From: VGBO01 sp964453335
Lineage (GTDB): Bacteria > Actinomycetota > Acidimicrobiia > Acidimicrobiales > CAIXPF01
Length of the DNA: 64,000 bases
Direction: 5' to 3'
Assembly (NCBI GenBank): GCA_964453335.1
Contig: CAYVOK010000005.1
Span: 1 to 64,000 of the forward strand
Position numbers and translations under genes: made by a program. Each line of letters starts with the position of its first letter. Positions within the stretch are counted from its first letter, which is position 1. Below, piece after piece: positions 33,279 to 41,484 of this stretch. Under the pieces are notes generated by a model. It was not told the origin of the DNA and did no database searches. It saw only the letters and a program-made list of their open reading frames with translations.

Positions 33279-34430
33279 ATGAACCTGAACGAATTTAATA
33301 ACTTGTTTGGAAAACTCAAAGACAAAGATGTCGTAACTGTATCTTGTGATTTTACAGAACATATGGGCGACCGTAATATAACAATGCCAAAAGTTTCTGT
33401 AAAAAGAAACATTATGAAAAATGAGGGAGTGCAATTTATATGTGGCAAATGTACCATGACACATAAAAATCCCATGAAAAATAAAGATGGAATAAAACGA
33501 CAGACAAACGAAGAAATTATTGTGATTTGCCCAGATGAAAGACATAGTGGCACAAAGTCTAGAACTATGAAAATGAGTGGCTATTTTGGCAAATTGGAAG
33601 AACCATATACACAAATTTGCAAGAGCTGCGCTCAATTAGACAAAGTAATTAGTGAAGAACAAAAAAATAAAATAAGAAATTCATTGACAGGAATAGTAAG
33701 AAGTGATGAATACAAACAAAAGCTAAAGGATTATTATGCTAAAAATCCACAGGCTAGAGCAAGAGTTGTAGCGACTCTTCTGAAACATAAATGTTGCACA
33801 GGAATGCTTGGTAAACATCATACCGAAGAACATAAGAAGAAAATGTCAGAAATAATGAGTGGCAGAACATACACAGACGAACACAGAAAGAATATAAGTG
33901 AAGGCAGAAAGAAAATGCTTGATGCTCAAGGTGGGCTATTAAAAGAAACAAAAGAAAAACTAAGCAAAGCTGCTGTTGAGCAGCATATTAATGGTTTTGA
34001 TCCAAATACGCATCATGCCAGAGGAAGACATATTTCTTCCAAATCTAGTAAAATTATTAAATATAGATCTTCGTATGAAAAAAAAGCTTTAATGAAATTA
34101 GATGAAGATGATAATGTTGTTAAGTATGAGTATGAATCTAGAAATTCGGTTGTAAAATATCAAAATCCAATTAAGGGAATAACAAGTTCTTATTTAATTG
34201 ACTTAACAGTCGAATATAAAGATGGCACCAAAAAATTGATTGAGGTAAAGCCAAACAAATGGCTTCAAGATCCTGTTATTGCAGCAAAAATAGCTGCTGG
34301 ACATGATTTTGCTATTCAGAACAACATGGAGTTTGAAGTTTGGGAAGAAATCGCATTATTTGGAGCGGTTTACAATGAAAAGAATATGCGATTGTTTTGT
34401 GAAAAAGTGAAAAGCGGAGAATTAGATTAA
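33279..34430 (+). CDS. putative homing endonuclease: zinc-finger-like, NUMOD3 repeats, PD-(D/E)XK nuclease
   Basis: The product is 383 aa. The N-terminal 115 residues include two Cys pairs (FICGKC, ICKSC) that could form a treble clef. Two NUMOD3-type DNA-binding repeats follow (MLGKHHTEEHKKKMSE and GRTYTDEHRKNISEGRKK, residues about 170-210). The C-terminal domain has SSYEKKALMKLDED, then YLIDLTVEYKDGTKKLIEVKPNKW at about 305-330. This gives an early Glu, an Asp and an E-x-K, as in PD-(D/E)XK nucleases. Free-standing homing endonucleases with NUMOD3 are common in T4-type phages. It sits beside the capsid gene and has its own promoter and ribosome site. Confidence 0.72.
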   Translation: MNLNEFNNLFGKLKDKDVVTVSCDFTEHMGDRNITMPKVSVKRNIMKNEGVQFICGKCTMTHKNPMKNKDGIKRQTNEEIIVICPDERHSGTKSRTMKMSGYFGKLEEPYTQICKSCAQLDKVISEEQKNKIRNSLTGIVRSDEYKQKLKDYYAKNPQARARVVATLLKHKCCTGMLGKHHTEEHKKKMSEIMSGRTYTDEHRKNISEGRKKMLDAQGGLLKETKEKLSKAAVEQHINGFDPNTHHARGRHISSKSSKIIKYRSSYEKKALMKLDEDDNVVKYEYESRNSVVKYQNPIKGITSSYLIDLTVEYKDGTKKLIEVKPNKWLQDPVIAAKIAAGHDFAIQNNMEFEVWEEIALFGAVYNEKNMRLFCEKVKSGELD

Positions 34431-34462
34431 TTTATGAATTTTTAAAAAAAGAATTCATAAAC

Positions 34463-34468
34463 TATAAT
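34463..34468 (+). promoter_or_regulatory. -10 element TATAAT before tRNA-Gly
   Basis: CTATAATA lies eight bases before the first base of the tRNA. Transcription would begin within one or two bases of the mature 5' end. No clear -35 is seen. Confidence 0.5.
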
Positions 34469-34476
34469 AAAAACAT

Positions 34477-34548
34477 GCGGGTGTAACTCAATGGTAGAGT
34501 GCCATCCTTCCAAGTTGGATGTTGTGGGTTCGAGTCCCATCACCCGCT
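34477..34548 (+). tRNA. tRNA-Gly (anticodon TCC)
   Basis: The 7-bp acceptor stem GCGGGTG / CACCCGC is perfect, with a discriminator T. The D arm is ACTC-AATGGTA-GAGT. The anticodon loop is CTTCCAA with TCC at 34509-34511. The T arm is GTGGG-TTCGAGT-CCCAT. The anticodon stem CCATC / GTTGG has a T-T mismatch at pair 30-40. CCA is not encoded. The next gene starts 14 bases after it and is probably on the same transcript. Confidence 0.9.
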
Positions 34549-34562
34549 TTTACAGGTGAAAA

Positions 34563-35024
34563 ATGGCAACGGTAGCAGATCTTTTATTTGAGTTAAAAAA
34601 AGTTGATGGCGGTTTAAATATATCAATTTTTACACCTAGTGGATTAAGTATTCCATCTCATTTCCATATAACTGAAATTGGCAGAACAACTAAGAACTTT
34701 GTTGATTGTGGTGGTACTAGAAGGTCGGACAGCCACACATCATTTCAGGTGTGGGTTGCAAATGATAAAGATCACAGATTAACTGTTGACAAGTTTATTA
34801 AAATAATAGAAGCTGGTTCTGATTTGGTTGAAGAAGGCGATCAAGCAATTTTTGAGTATGATTCTGGTCATTCTATAAGTTTGTATGGTATTGAAATGAT
34901 ACAAACATTAGAATCTATTGTTAATATATTTTTATCTAAGACAACAACTAATTGTTTAGCTCAAGACAAGTGTGGCATTAATTTAAATAAAATTGAGAGT
35001 TGTTCTGGAAAAGGTTGCTGTTAA
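34563..35024 (+). CDS. DUF6428-like protein with Cys-rich tail
   Basis: The product is 153 aa. Residues 25-80 (SHFHITEIGRTTKNFVDCGGTRR followed by SFQVWVANDKDHRL) match the pattern recalled for DUF6428, a family of unknown function found in bacteria. The His residues in SHFHITE and the DCGG motif suggest metal binding. The last 30 residues contain CLAQDKCGINL and CSGKGCC, possibly another metal site. It may be an acquired host gene. AGGTG lies just before the ATG and the tRNA gene directly upstream. Confidence 0.55.
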   Translation: MATVADLLFELKKVDGGLNISIFTPSGLSIPSHFHITEIGRTTKNFVDCGGTRRSDSHTSFQVWVANDKDHRLTVDKFIKIIEAGSDLVEEGDQAIFEYDSGHSISLYGIEMIQTLESIVNIFLSKTTTNCLAQDKCGINLNKIESCSGKGCC

Positions 35025-35038
35025 TAACTAGATACAGT

Positions 35039-35788
35039 ATGCGTCTGTATGAATTCATAAAAACTAAGCATGATTTTTCATCATTAAAATCAAAATTCGA
35101 AGAAGCTTGTTCAAACAACAATTGTTCGTTTGAGGTTCTTTCTAAGGATTCACAAGGGAATGAGATATTTTGTTGTAGGGGTCCTGAGACTGAAGGCAAA
35201 AAAGTATGTGTAATATCGGGTCTTCATGGTGACGAGCCGGGAGGTCCGTATGGTGTGCTTGAATTTTTCAAGAAGGAAAACACAGAAAAATTAAAGAATA
35301 ACATATTATTGCTTCCTGTTATGAATCCACATGGATTTGAGGATGGGAAAAGGGAAGATGATAGGGGAGCAGATCTAAATCGTAAGTGGCATCGCAAGGA
35401 CAGCAAAGAGCCTGTAAAAACTGTGAAGCAGGTTGTTACTGATTTTAAACCGGACATAATTTTATCGTTGCATGAGGATTCGAACGCAGATGGCTTTTAT
35501 TTGTATCCTAGCGAGGATATAGATAAATCTGTGGTTAAGTACCTTAAAGAGTTTTTGCACACTATATTCGATCCTATAAGCAATAAAACGATATATGGTG
35601 ACAAGGTAAAGAATGGTGTTGTTGTGAGCATGGGTAAAAAGCCCAAGCATTATGCGAGCATGGAGAAGTTTTTTGAGAAGCAGGGAATACCCAATGTAAC
35701 ATTGGAAATTCCGGGTGATATTTCTTTAAGTAAGCGAACAAAAGCTTATCGTGATCTTCTTACAAATTTTATAAATTGGTATAAGTGA
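35039..35788 (+). CDS. M14-type zinc carboxypeptidase/deacylase-like enzyme
   Basis: The product is 249 aa from the ATG at 35039. The zinc site of the M14 family (carboxypeptidases, succinylglutamate desuccinylase-type) is complete: His63-x-x-Glu66 (GLHGDEPGG), Asn114-Arg115 (ADLNRKW), His145 (SLHEDS) and catalytic Glu223 (TLEIPG). The N-terminus MRLYEFIKTKHDF resembles the capsid-targeting-like peptides of other genes here, although the Glu of the cleavage site is absent. If packaged, it could act on peptidoglycan peptides or host proteins on entry. It is alternatively a cytosolic deacylase. Confidence 0.75.
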   Translation: MRLYEFIKTKHDFSSLKSKFEEACSNNNCSFEVLSKDSQGNEIFCCRGPETEGKKVCVISGLHGDEPGGPYGVLEFFKKENTEKLKNNILLLPVMNPHGFEDGKREDDRGADLNRKWHRKDSKEPVKTVKQVVTDFKPDIILSLHEDSNADGFYLYPSEDIDKSVVKYLKEFLHTIFDPISNKTIYGDKVKNGVVVSMGKKPKHYASMEKFFEKQGIPNVTLEIPGDISLSKRTKAYRDLLTNFINWYK

Positions 35789-35796
35789 GAAGTGGA

Positions 35797-36054
35797 TTAG
35801 TCTCTTGGGTAAAAAGTTCTTAATTCTTTTTTAAGTTTTTTAGCTTGTGCGTGACTAAGGTTTAATTTTCTTAGTATTTGTTTGCCATGCTTATCGTAAT
35901 CAACTTGTTCTAATCTTAAGCCTGCGAATGGAGCGGGATTGTATGTGACTCTTATTTCGCCAAAATCGAATTCCATATATCCATCAGATGAATCATATTT
36001 AGAAGTATCCCTACTAATCAAAGATTTTTGTATCTTATTAGTTGATTCTGACAT
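35797..36054 (-). CDS. small hypothetical protein
   Basis: The product is 85 aa from the ATG with GAGGTG upstream. It is polar; the middle reads as strands (GYMEFDFGEIRVTYNPAPFAGLRLEQV) and the end is a basic helix (LNLSHAQAKKLKKELRTFYPRD). No family is recognised. It follows the rmlC-like gene on the same strand. Confidence 0.55.
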   Translation of the reverse strand: MSESTNKIQKSLISRDTSKYDSSDGYMEFDFGEIRVTYNPAPFAGLRLEQVDYDKHGKQILRKLNLSHAQAKKLKKELRTFYPRD

Positions 36055-36070
36055 AATACACCTCAATATT

Positions 36071-36076
36071 ATTATA
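36071..36076 (-). promoter_or_regulatory. -10-like element CTATAATAAT
   Basis: On the minus strand CTATAATAAT precedes TTGAGGTG and the ATG at 36054. It is the same string found before the ferritin-like gene. Confidence 0.4.
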
Positions 36077-36084
36077 GTTTCGGT

Positions 36085-36618
36085 TTAATTAGATTCAAAA
36101 ATTTTTAGGGATGGGGCATTATAGTCTGCTTGGCTTACAACTATTTCATATTGATATATCCATTTTACATCTAAATCTGGATCATCGTAGCGAACACTTT
36201 TGTGTGTATTTGGGTCATAGTTTCCATCTTGCAGATAGACTAATACGGTATCATCTTCAAGTGACAGGAATCCGTGGCCACAATTAGCTGGAATGAATAG
36301 TTGTGTCATATTTTCGGGTGAAAGTATGGCGCTGTAGGTATTCAAGTAAGTGGGACTATCTTTTCTTAGATCTACAATAACATCTTGTCCGGAGCCATGT
36401 AATACACTAACTAATTTGCAGAATGGGGCTATGTGTATACCTCTTAGGACGGATTTTTTTGATTTGCTAAAGTTTATTTGTCTATCTTTTTTATTTGGGA
36501 AATTAGGATATTCTACATTTGAATTGAAAAGTTCGCATAAGAATCCCCGGGAATCTTGATGTTTTTCTGGGGTGATTACAAAAGCGCCATCGATATTGTC
36601 AATAGGTTTCATTTTCAT
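36085..36618 (-). CDS. rmlC: RmlC-family dTDP-4-dehydrorhamnose 3,5-epimerase
   Basis: The product is 177 aa, the usual length of RmlC (about 180). The cupin motifs are in order: HQDSRGFLCELF near residue 20, NFSKSKKSVLRGIHIAPFCKLVSVLHG at about 48-75 with the catalytic His in RGIH, VIVDLRKDSPTY near 82, LFIPANCGHGFLSLEDDTVLVYL near 107-130, and RYDDPDLDVKW near 148. It epimerises dTDP-4-keto-6-deoxyglucose on the way to dTDP-L-rhamnose. No rmlA, rmlB or rmlD is in the window, so it would use host intermediates or make a variant sugar. A close 3,5-epimerase for another nucleotide sugar is possible. Confidence 0.85.
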   Translation of the reverse strand: MKMKPIDNIDGAFVITPEKHQDSRGFLCELFNSNVEYPNFPNKKDRQINFSKSKKSVLRGIHIAPFCKLVSVLHGSGQDVIVDLRKDSPTYLNTYSAILSPENMTQLFIPANCGHGFLSLEDDTVLVYLQDGNYDPNTHKSVRYDDPDLDVKWIYQYEIVVSQADYNAPSLKIFESN

Positions 36619-36634
36619 ATTTTAATGGAGTAAA

Positions 36635-37471
36635 CTATTTTTTTTCTTCTTCAAAGTCTAGTAGGTTATTAGTCATTTGAAGAAGTCTAACTTGATAAAA
36701 TAGTGAGCAAGACATTCCCAAGTATCCCCAAATATTATTTAAATACATCAAGACAGAAGTAATTTCTCCCATACTAAGTCCGAGGTTACATACTATAACA
36801 ATACATGCTATTTCTGTAGAGCCCCATAATGTATCAGTACATACAAATGAAATACAGTCAATATCTGATTTTCTTATTAGTGTTTCTTTTTGGGTTTCTA
36901 AATGTGGGTCACAGTCTTTTTTGTCAACGAGCGATTCTGATATATTTTCTCTTGTGTTTTGCATGGTATATTCATAGGCTTGTATTTTTTTGCTCGAATA
37001 ATATTGAATTATAAGAACTGCGATTATAGATGGTCCTACGAAGTACATAATTTTATATTCTATGTAGGCAATCATCAAAAATGCTATTCCTGTGCCTATA
37101 AGAATTCTTACAGCCAGAGGCAGAGTGTATTCGAAAAAATCGCTGTAAATGCCGACGAGTCCATATCTGCTTACTAATTTTTTATCATCGAATTGCTTAC
37201 CTCTGAGCAACTTGATTGTTTTAGATGCTTTGTTTATATAGATGTCAGAAAACACTCTGGTGTCATATGCTCTTCTGAATGCTCCGATTACTATTGAAAA
37301 TAGTAAAATTGAACTATGGATTGTGAGCATTTTTATATTTCCGGCCAAAAGATCATCTATGGCTAGGCCCATATTGTAGGGCAATAAAGAAAAAATTATA
37401 TATTCTGTAATTGTAATTGCATAAGTAAGGGAAATTCTTAATTTGTTTTCTTTAAAAATTTCTTTAAGCAT
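36635..37471 (-). CDS. ABC-transporter-type membrane domain without an ATPase
   Basis: The product is 278 aa with about six hydrophobic segments: ITITEYIIFSLLPYNMGLA, LLFSIVIGAF, ILIGTGIAFLMIAYI, IMYFVGPSIIAVLIIQYY, IACIVIVCNLGL and WGYLGMSCSLF. Layout and the intracellular loop (SSKKIQAYEYTMQNTRENISESL) fit the exporter transmembrane fold of ABC proteins. No Walker A or signature motif follows, so the ATP-binding half is missing or in another gene. It could be a membrane-perturbing or exclusion protein. TATAAT ends five bases before the ATG. Confidence 0.65.
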   Translation of the reverse strand: MLKEIFKENKLRISLTYAITITEYIIFSLLPYNMGLAIDDLLAGNIKMLTIHSSILLFSIVIGAFRRAYDTRVFSDIYINKASKTIKLLRGKQFDDKKLVSRYGLVGIYSDFFEYTLPLAVRILIGTGIAFLMIAYIEYKIMYFVGPSIIAVLIIQYYSSKKIQAYEYTMQNTRENISESLVDKKDCDPHLETQKETLIRKSDIDCISFVCTDTLWGSTEIACIVIVCNLGLSMGEITSVLMYLNNIWGYLGMSCSLFYQVRLLQMTNNLLDFEEEKK

Positions 37472-37572
37472 GTAATATTATAGGCTAAATTGGTTACTAT
37501 TAATTAATTTTAATATTTTTATTTACATAAAAAGTAATAAATAATATAATAAATTATAATTAGGATTAAAAT

Positions 37573-38382
37573 ATGCAACTTAGTGATGTTCAAAAACTTA
37601 CAATACAAGGATATCAAAGAGTTGTAATAGGAAAACTCAAGAAGGATATTCCAACAACAACTACCACTACTACAACTACAACTACTAGTACAACAACAAC
37701 TACGACAAATCCTCCGCCTTCATATTCTGTTTATTTAGATGCTGCGGACTCATCTTCTTATCCTGGTTCTGGAACTACATGGATAAATTTGGTTGGTAAC
37801 AGCAATAATGGTATATTGACTAATGGTCCCACATACATTTCAGGTGCTATTCTATTAGATGGATCAAATGATTATATAACATTTAGTTCCGGTGCTATCT
37901 TAAAACCATCAACTTCAGCAGGAATTACATTAGTTGCATGGATCAAACCATACTCGATGAAAACTGGCAATGGAATATTTGGCAAACTAAGCAATTCTTA
38001 TGGATATGACGGTTATATAGCAGGATTTGGTAGTGGTGGAAATTTGTATTCAACAACCAATGGTACTGGAGTAGACAGAAGATTAAATGGGAATAATTCT
38101 GGGACCATAAGCTCTGGTGTGTGGAAGATGTTCACATATACGACTATCATTAATAATACAAGTGGTTCTACCAGAGGATATGTGAATGGCACAAGAGTAA
38201 TGACCGGGGCTCATGGAACAGATAATTATAATGAAAGTAATTTTTTAAGAGTTGGACAAGGGTATCATGGAGCCGAATCTTTTAATGGTGCAATAAGTCA
38301 ATTCTGGTTTTATAATTCACAGCTTTCAGATTCTGATATTTCTAATAAATTTAACGAAACTAAAACTAGATATGGATACTAA
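37573..38382 (+). CDS. poly-Thr linker / LamG-domain adhesin-like protein
   Basis: The product is 269 aa. Residues 1-27 are a short anchor also seen in the next gene (Q..V.IGKLK.D). Residues 28-48 are almost all Thr with a few Ser. Residues 52-269 are a concanavalin-like (LamG_3) beta-sandwich: SVYLDAADSSSYPGSGTTW, NGPTYISGAILLDGSNDYI, ITLVAWIKPY and the closing ISQFWFYNSQLSDSDI. Such domains bind carbohydrate or protein and occur at phage fibre tips. It is the first of two tandem paralogues. Confidence 0.68.
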   Translation: MQLSDVQKLTIQGYQRVVIGKLKKDIPTTTTTTTTTTTSTTTTTTNPPPSYSVYLDAADSSSYPGSGTTWINLVGNSNNGILTNGPTYISGAILLDGSNDYITFSSGAILKPSTSAGITLVAWIKPYSMKTGNGIFGKLSNSYGYDGYIAGFGSGGNLYSTTNGTGVDRRLNGNNSGTISSGVWKMFTYTTIINNTSGSTRGYVNGTRVMTGAHGTDNYNESNFLRVGQGYHGAESFNGAISQFWFYNSQLSDSDISNKFNETKTRYGY

Positions 38383-38394
38383 TGAGGAAAAATT

Positions 38395-40038
38395 ATGGCA
38401 ATTACTGTATCAAAAAACTCTCCTTTAGAATTATCTTCACAAAATCAAATTATTATTGGCAAGATAGAAAGTGATTTTTACACTACAACTACAACAACTA
38501 CAACAACTACAACAACTACAACAACTACAACAACTACAACTACTACAAGCACAACTTCTACTTCTACTACTACAACAACAGTGCCGCCTGTAACAAGTGG
38601 ACTAACTTTGTGGTATAGAGCAACTGGATATACAAGTGGATCATCTACATGGACAGATAGTAGCACATCTGGAAATACAGGAACATTTATAGGAACCCCT
38701 GCAGTTTATGAGCCTAATCCTGACAAACTTTTATTTAACAGCGCATCTGGCAATCAGGTTACATCAACGAATAGTTTTGGATTAAATGCAAACACATGGA
38801 CTATTTCTGCATGGTTTAGAACCATGTCTGCAAATGGCACTAAAATAGTTGGCATGGAAAATATTAGATCTGGAAGTAATGCGTCTACTTATGACAGTCA
38901 CATTTATATTGGAACAGATGGCAGGTTGCAATATGGATTGTTTGATGGAACTCGAAAATATTTAACAAGTCCAGATATTGTGACTGATAATATGTTTAGA
39001 AATGTTACAGTCACAGTTGGCTCTGGCAATGGCAGTATGTATTTAAATAATCAGCTTGTTTCATCTGGTGCAATGAATACTGGTTTATACAGCGGTTTTT
39101 GGAGGATTGGTGGATTCAGACTTGGCAGCGGACAATGGGCAAATGGTAATGACGGAACATTCAATGGAGATATAGGATCAGTTCAGGTTTATAATAGAAT
39201 TTTGAGTTCTGGGGAGCTAGATCAAAATTACATGAACATGCAACCAGTATACAATAATTTGAATACTTTTTCTTATACAGGTTCCCAGCAAACTTACACG
39301 GTGCCTGCCGGTACTACTAGATTAGGCGTTAATTTGCAAGGAGCTACAGGTGGCAGAGGTTCTAATGGACAGTCAGGAGGCGCAGGTGCAAATGTGTTTG
39401 CAACACTATCAGTATCATCTGGGCAGCAACTTACATTAGTTGTTGGAGGAAGTCCAGCATCTGGAACTCCATTATATGGTTTTGGTGGTGCTGGTGGATT
39501 TGCATCTGGAAATTCCAATATTGGTGGTGCTGGTGGTGGCATGGCTGGCGTTTTTCTTTCTGGATCAATAAACAGGTCTGGAACACTTGTAATAGCAGGT
39601 GCTGGTGGTGGCGGTGCTGGAATTAATAGGGCTGGAACAAATTATACCGGTGGACATGCATCAATATCTATTTTATCTGGTGGTAAGGGAGCAGATGGCA
39701 ATGAACATCCTCCAGAAATAGTTAATTATGGACATAATGCGGGTTATGGAGCAACAACATCTGGAGGTGGTGCTAGAGGAGTTATTTGGGATGGAAATAA
39801 TATAATGTCGCCATCTTCTGGCATACTATTTTCCGGAGGTAACGGAGGAATAGGTACTGGATGGAATGGTGGTGGCGGTGGTGGTGCTGGTTATTATGGT
39901 GGTGGCGGTGGTGCTGGTGGAGGGTTTGCTAATGGTGGTGGTGGTGCAGGAAGCACATTCTTTGCCTCTGGCACACTAAGATATGGAGGCTTGAATTACT
40001 CAGGAAATGCAAAGATTAGCATTCAGGCTTTCGTTTAA
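38395..40038 (+). CDS. poly-Thr linker / LamG / Gly-rich adhesin-like protein
   Basis: The product is 547 aa. The N-terminal 28 residues match the anchor of the previous gene (QNQIIIGKIESD). Residues 29-62 are poly-Thr with Ser. About 67-280 is a LamG-like domain (LTLWYRATGYTSGSSTW, WTISAWFRTM, GSVQVYNRILSSGEL). About 290-547 is a Gly-rich domain with runs such as GGGGGGAGYYGGGGGAGGG and GSTFF. Gly-rich motifs of this sort form the receptor-binding surface of T4-type gp38 adhesins. It probably binds host surface. A UUCG-loop terminator follows. Confidence 0.68.
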   Translation: MAITVSKNSPLELSSQNQIIIGKIESDFYTTTTTTTTTTTTTTTTTTTTTTSTTSTSTTTTTVPPVTSGLTLWYRATGYTSGSSTWTDSSTSGNTGTFIGTPAVYEPNPDKLLFNSASGNQVTSTNSFGLNANTWTISAWFRTMSANGTKIVGMENIRSGSNASTYDSHIYIGTDGRLQYGLFDGTRKYLTSPDIVTDNMFRNVTVTVGSGNGSMYLNNQLVSSGAMNTGLYSGFWRIGGFRLGSGQWANGNDGTFNGDIGSVQVYNRILSSGELDQNYMNMQPVYNNLNTFSYTGSQQTYTVPAGTTRLGVNLQGATGGRGSNGQSGGAGANVFATLSVSSGQQLTLVVGGSPASGTPLYGFGGAGGFASGNSNIGGAGGGMAGVFLSGSINRSGTLVIAGAGGGGAGINRAGTNYTGGHASISILSGGKGADGNEHPPEIVNYGHNAGYGATTSGGGARGVIWDGNNIMSPSSGILFSGGNGGIGTGWNGGGGGGAGYYGGGGGAGGGFANGGGGAGSTFFASGTLRYGGLNYSGNAKISIQAFV

Positions 40039-40042
40039 TAGC

Positions 40043-40066
40043 ACACCCCTACTTCGGTCGGGGTGT
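40043..40066 (+). terminator. terminator with UUCG tetraloop
   Basis: Stem ACACCCC / GGGGTGT with an inner AC(TTCG)GT cap, followed by T-rich sequence. It ends the adhesin operon. Confidence 0.82.
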
Positions 40067-40116
40067 TTCTTATTTTGAATATTTTAAACACATGCTATTC
40101 AGCACTATTTTAGTGT

Positions 40117-41484
40117 ATGGATTATTTAAAAATACTGCATCAATTTGAAAAAGAAAATCAAAATTTGTCTGTAGAAGGCAGACACTCTGAGTGTATTATC
40201 ACATCTGAAAAAGCTCTTAAAGCATCTTTGCTGAACATGGGAATGGCTTATAATAGTGCAAAAAATTTCAAAAAAGCTATAGAAATATATAAAATTGGAA
40301 TTAAGTTAGACACAACATTTTGGAAATTTTGGAACAACTTAGGTTCTATCTACATAGAAACTGGATATCCAGAAGAGGGTCACAAATGTGTTTTAAATGC
40401 TATTAAATATTGTGGAATGGAATCATTTCTTCCTTATTATAATGCTGGCCTTACATCAAATTTAATGGGAGAATTTAAAAAGGCAGATATTTATTTTTCT
40501 ATTGCCAAACAGTTAAGCGGAGGATTTCCCTGGCTTGATTTAAATATAGGACTTACTTATCTAAGAGCTGGATTGTATAAAGAAGGATGGTCTTTATATG
40601 ATGCCAGATTTCAAACAGGCGAACTTGCCATGCAAATGCGAAATCGTTTTAATTTTCCTGAGTGGCAGGGAGAAAATTTAACAAACAAAAGACTAGTAAT
40701 ATACAACGAACAAGGCCTTGGTGATTTTGTTTATTTTGGTAGATTTTTAAATTATTTTAAAAATAAAAATTGCAATATAATTCTTGAAGTTCAAGATTTG
40801 CTTGAAAGTCTTGCCAATAAAAATTTCCCTTTTTGCAAAGTAGTTACAAGGAAAAATAATGATGAATGTCCTCCTTCAATAGAGGGTGACTATCATTTGA
40901 GCATTTGCAGTTTGCCGAGATTACTAAAAATTTATTCAATTGAAGACTTTAATTATGGTAATTTTATAAAGTCTTTCGGAACAAAAAAGATAAATTCCAA
41001 AAAACTAAAAGTTGGTATATGTTGGTGTGGAAATCCAAGCCATAAGAGGGATCATACTAGAAGTATAAAATTGAAAGAGTTTGAAAAATTTATAAATGAT
41101 GAATCTTTTGATTGTTATTATTTATTTAAGGGATTTAATACTATAAGACATTGGAATTCGGAATTAGTAAATTTACTTGACGGTATTAATTTGGACAATA
41201 ACAAATGTATTCAAGGAGGCATAGAAGATCTTGTGGATACAATAGATCAAATGGATGTGGTTGTAACAGTTGACTCTGCTCCAGCACATATAGCCGGGGC
41301 TATGGGCAAAAAAACTTTGATGTTGCTAGGGTTGGAATCAGATTGGAGATGGTGTAACCAGCCCGAGAAACAGTATTCTGATTTTAAAGTTTTCAAAAGA
41401 AAAACAGAATGGATTGAACTTATTGAAGAAGTTTATCAAGAGGTTAAGAAATTTCAGGCAACGCATGAACACAATATGGCTTAG
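40117..41484 (+). CDS. TPR-containing GT9/GT41-like glycosyltransferase
   Basis: The product is 455 aa. Residues about 25-180 contain tetratricopeptide-like repeats (LLNMGMAYNSAKNFKKAIEIY, FWNNLGSIYIETGYPEEGHKC). The C-terminal half has a GT-B fold: YNEQGLGDFVYFGRFLNYF near residue 195, KVGICWCGNPSHKRDHTRSI near 300, and VTVDSAPAHIAGAMGKKTLMLLGLESDWRW near 385-415. This arrangement is common in bacterial TPR glycosyltransferases. It probably modifies proteins with nucleotide sugars; Thr-rich fibre proteins are candidate targets. TATTTT lies five bases before the ATG and no ribosome site is seen. Confidence 0.75.
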   Translation: MDYLKILHQFEKENQNLSVEGRHSECIITSEKALKASLLNMGMAYNSAKNFKKAIEIYKIGIKLDTTFWKFWNNLGSIYIETGYPEEGHKCVLNAIKYCGMESFLPYYNAGLTSNLMGEFKKADIYFSIAKQLSGGFPWLDLNIGLTYLRAGLYKEGWSLYDARFQTGELAMQMRNRFNFPEWQGENLTNKRLVIYNEQGLGDFVYFGRFLNYFKNKNCNIILEVQDLLESLANKNFPFCKVVTRKNNDECPPSIEGDYHLSICSLPRLLKIYSIEDFNYGNFIKSFGTKKINSKKLKVGICWCGNPSHKRDHTRSIKLKEFEKFINDESFDCYYLFKGFNTIRHWNSELVNLLDGINLDNNKCIQGGIEDLVDTIDQMDVVVTVDSAPAHIAGAMGKKTLMLLGLESDWRWCNQPEKQYSDFKVFKRKTEWIELIEEVYQEVKKFQATHEHNMA

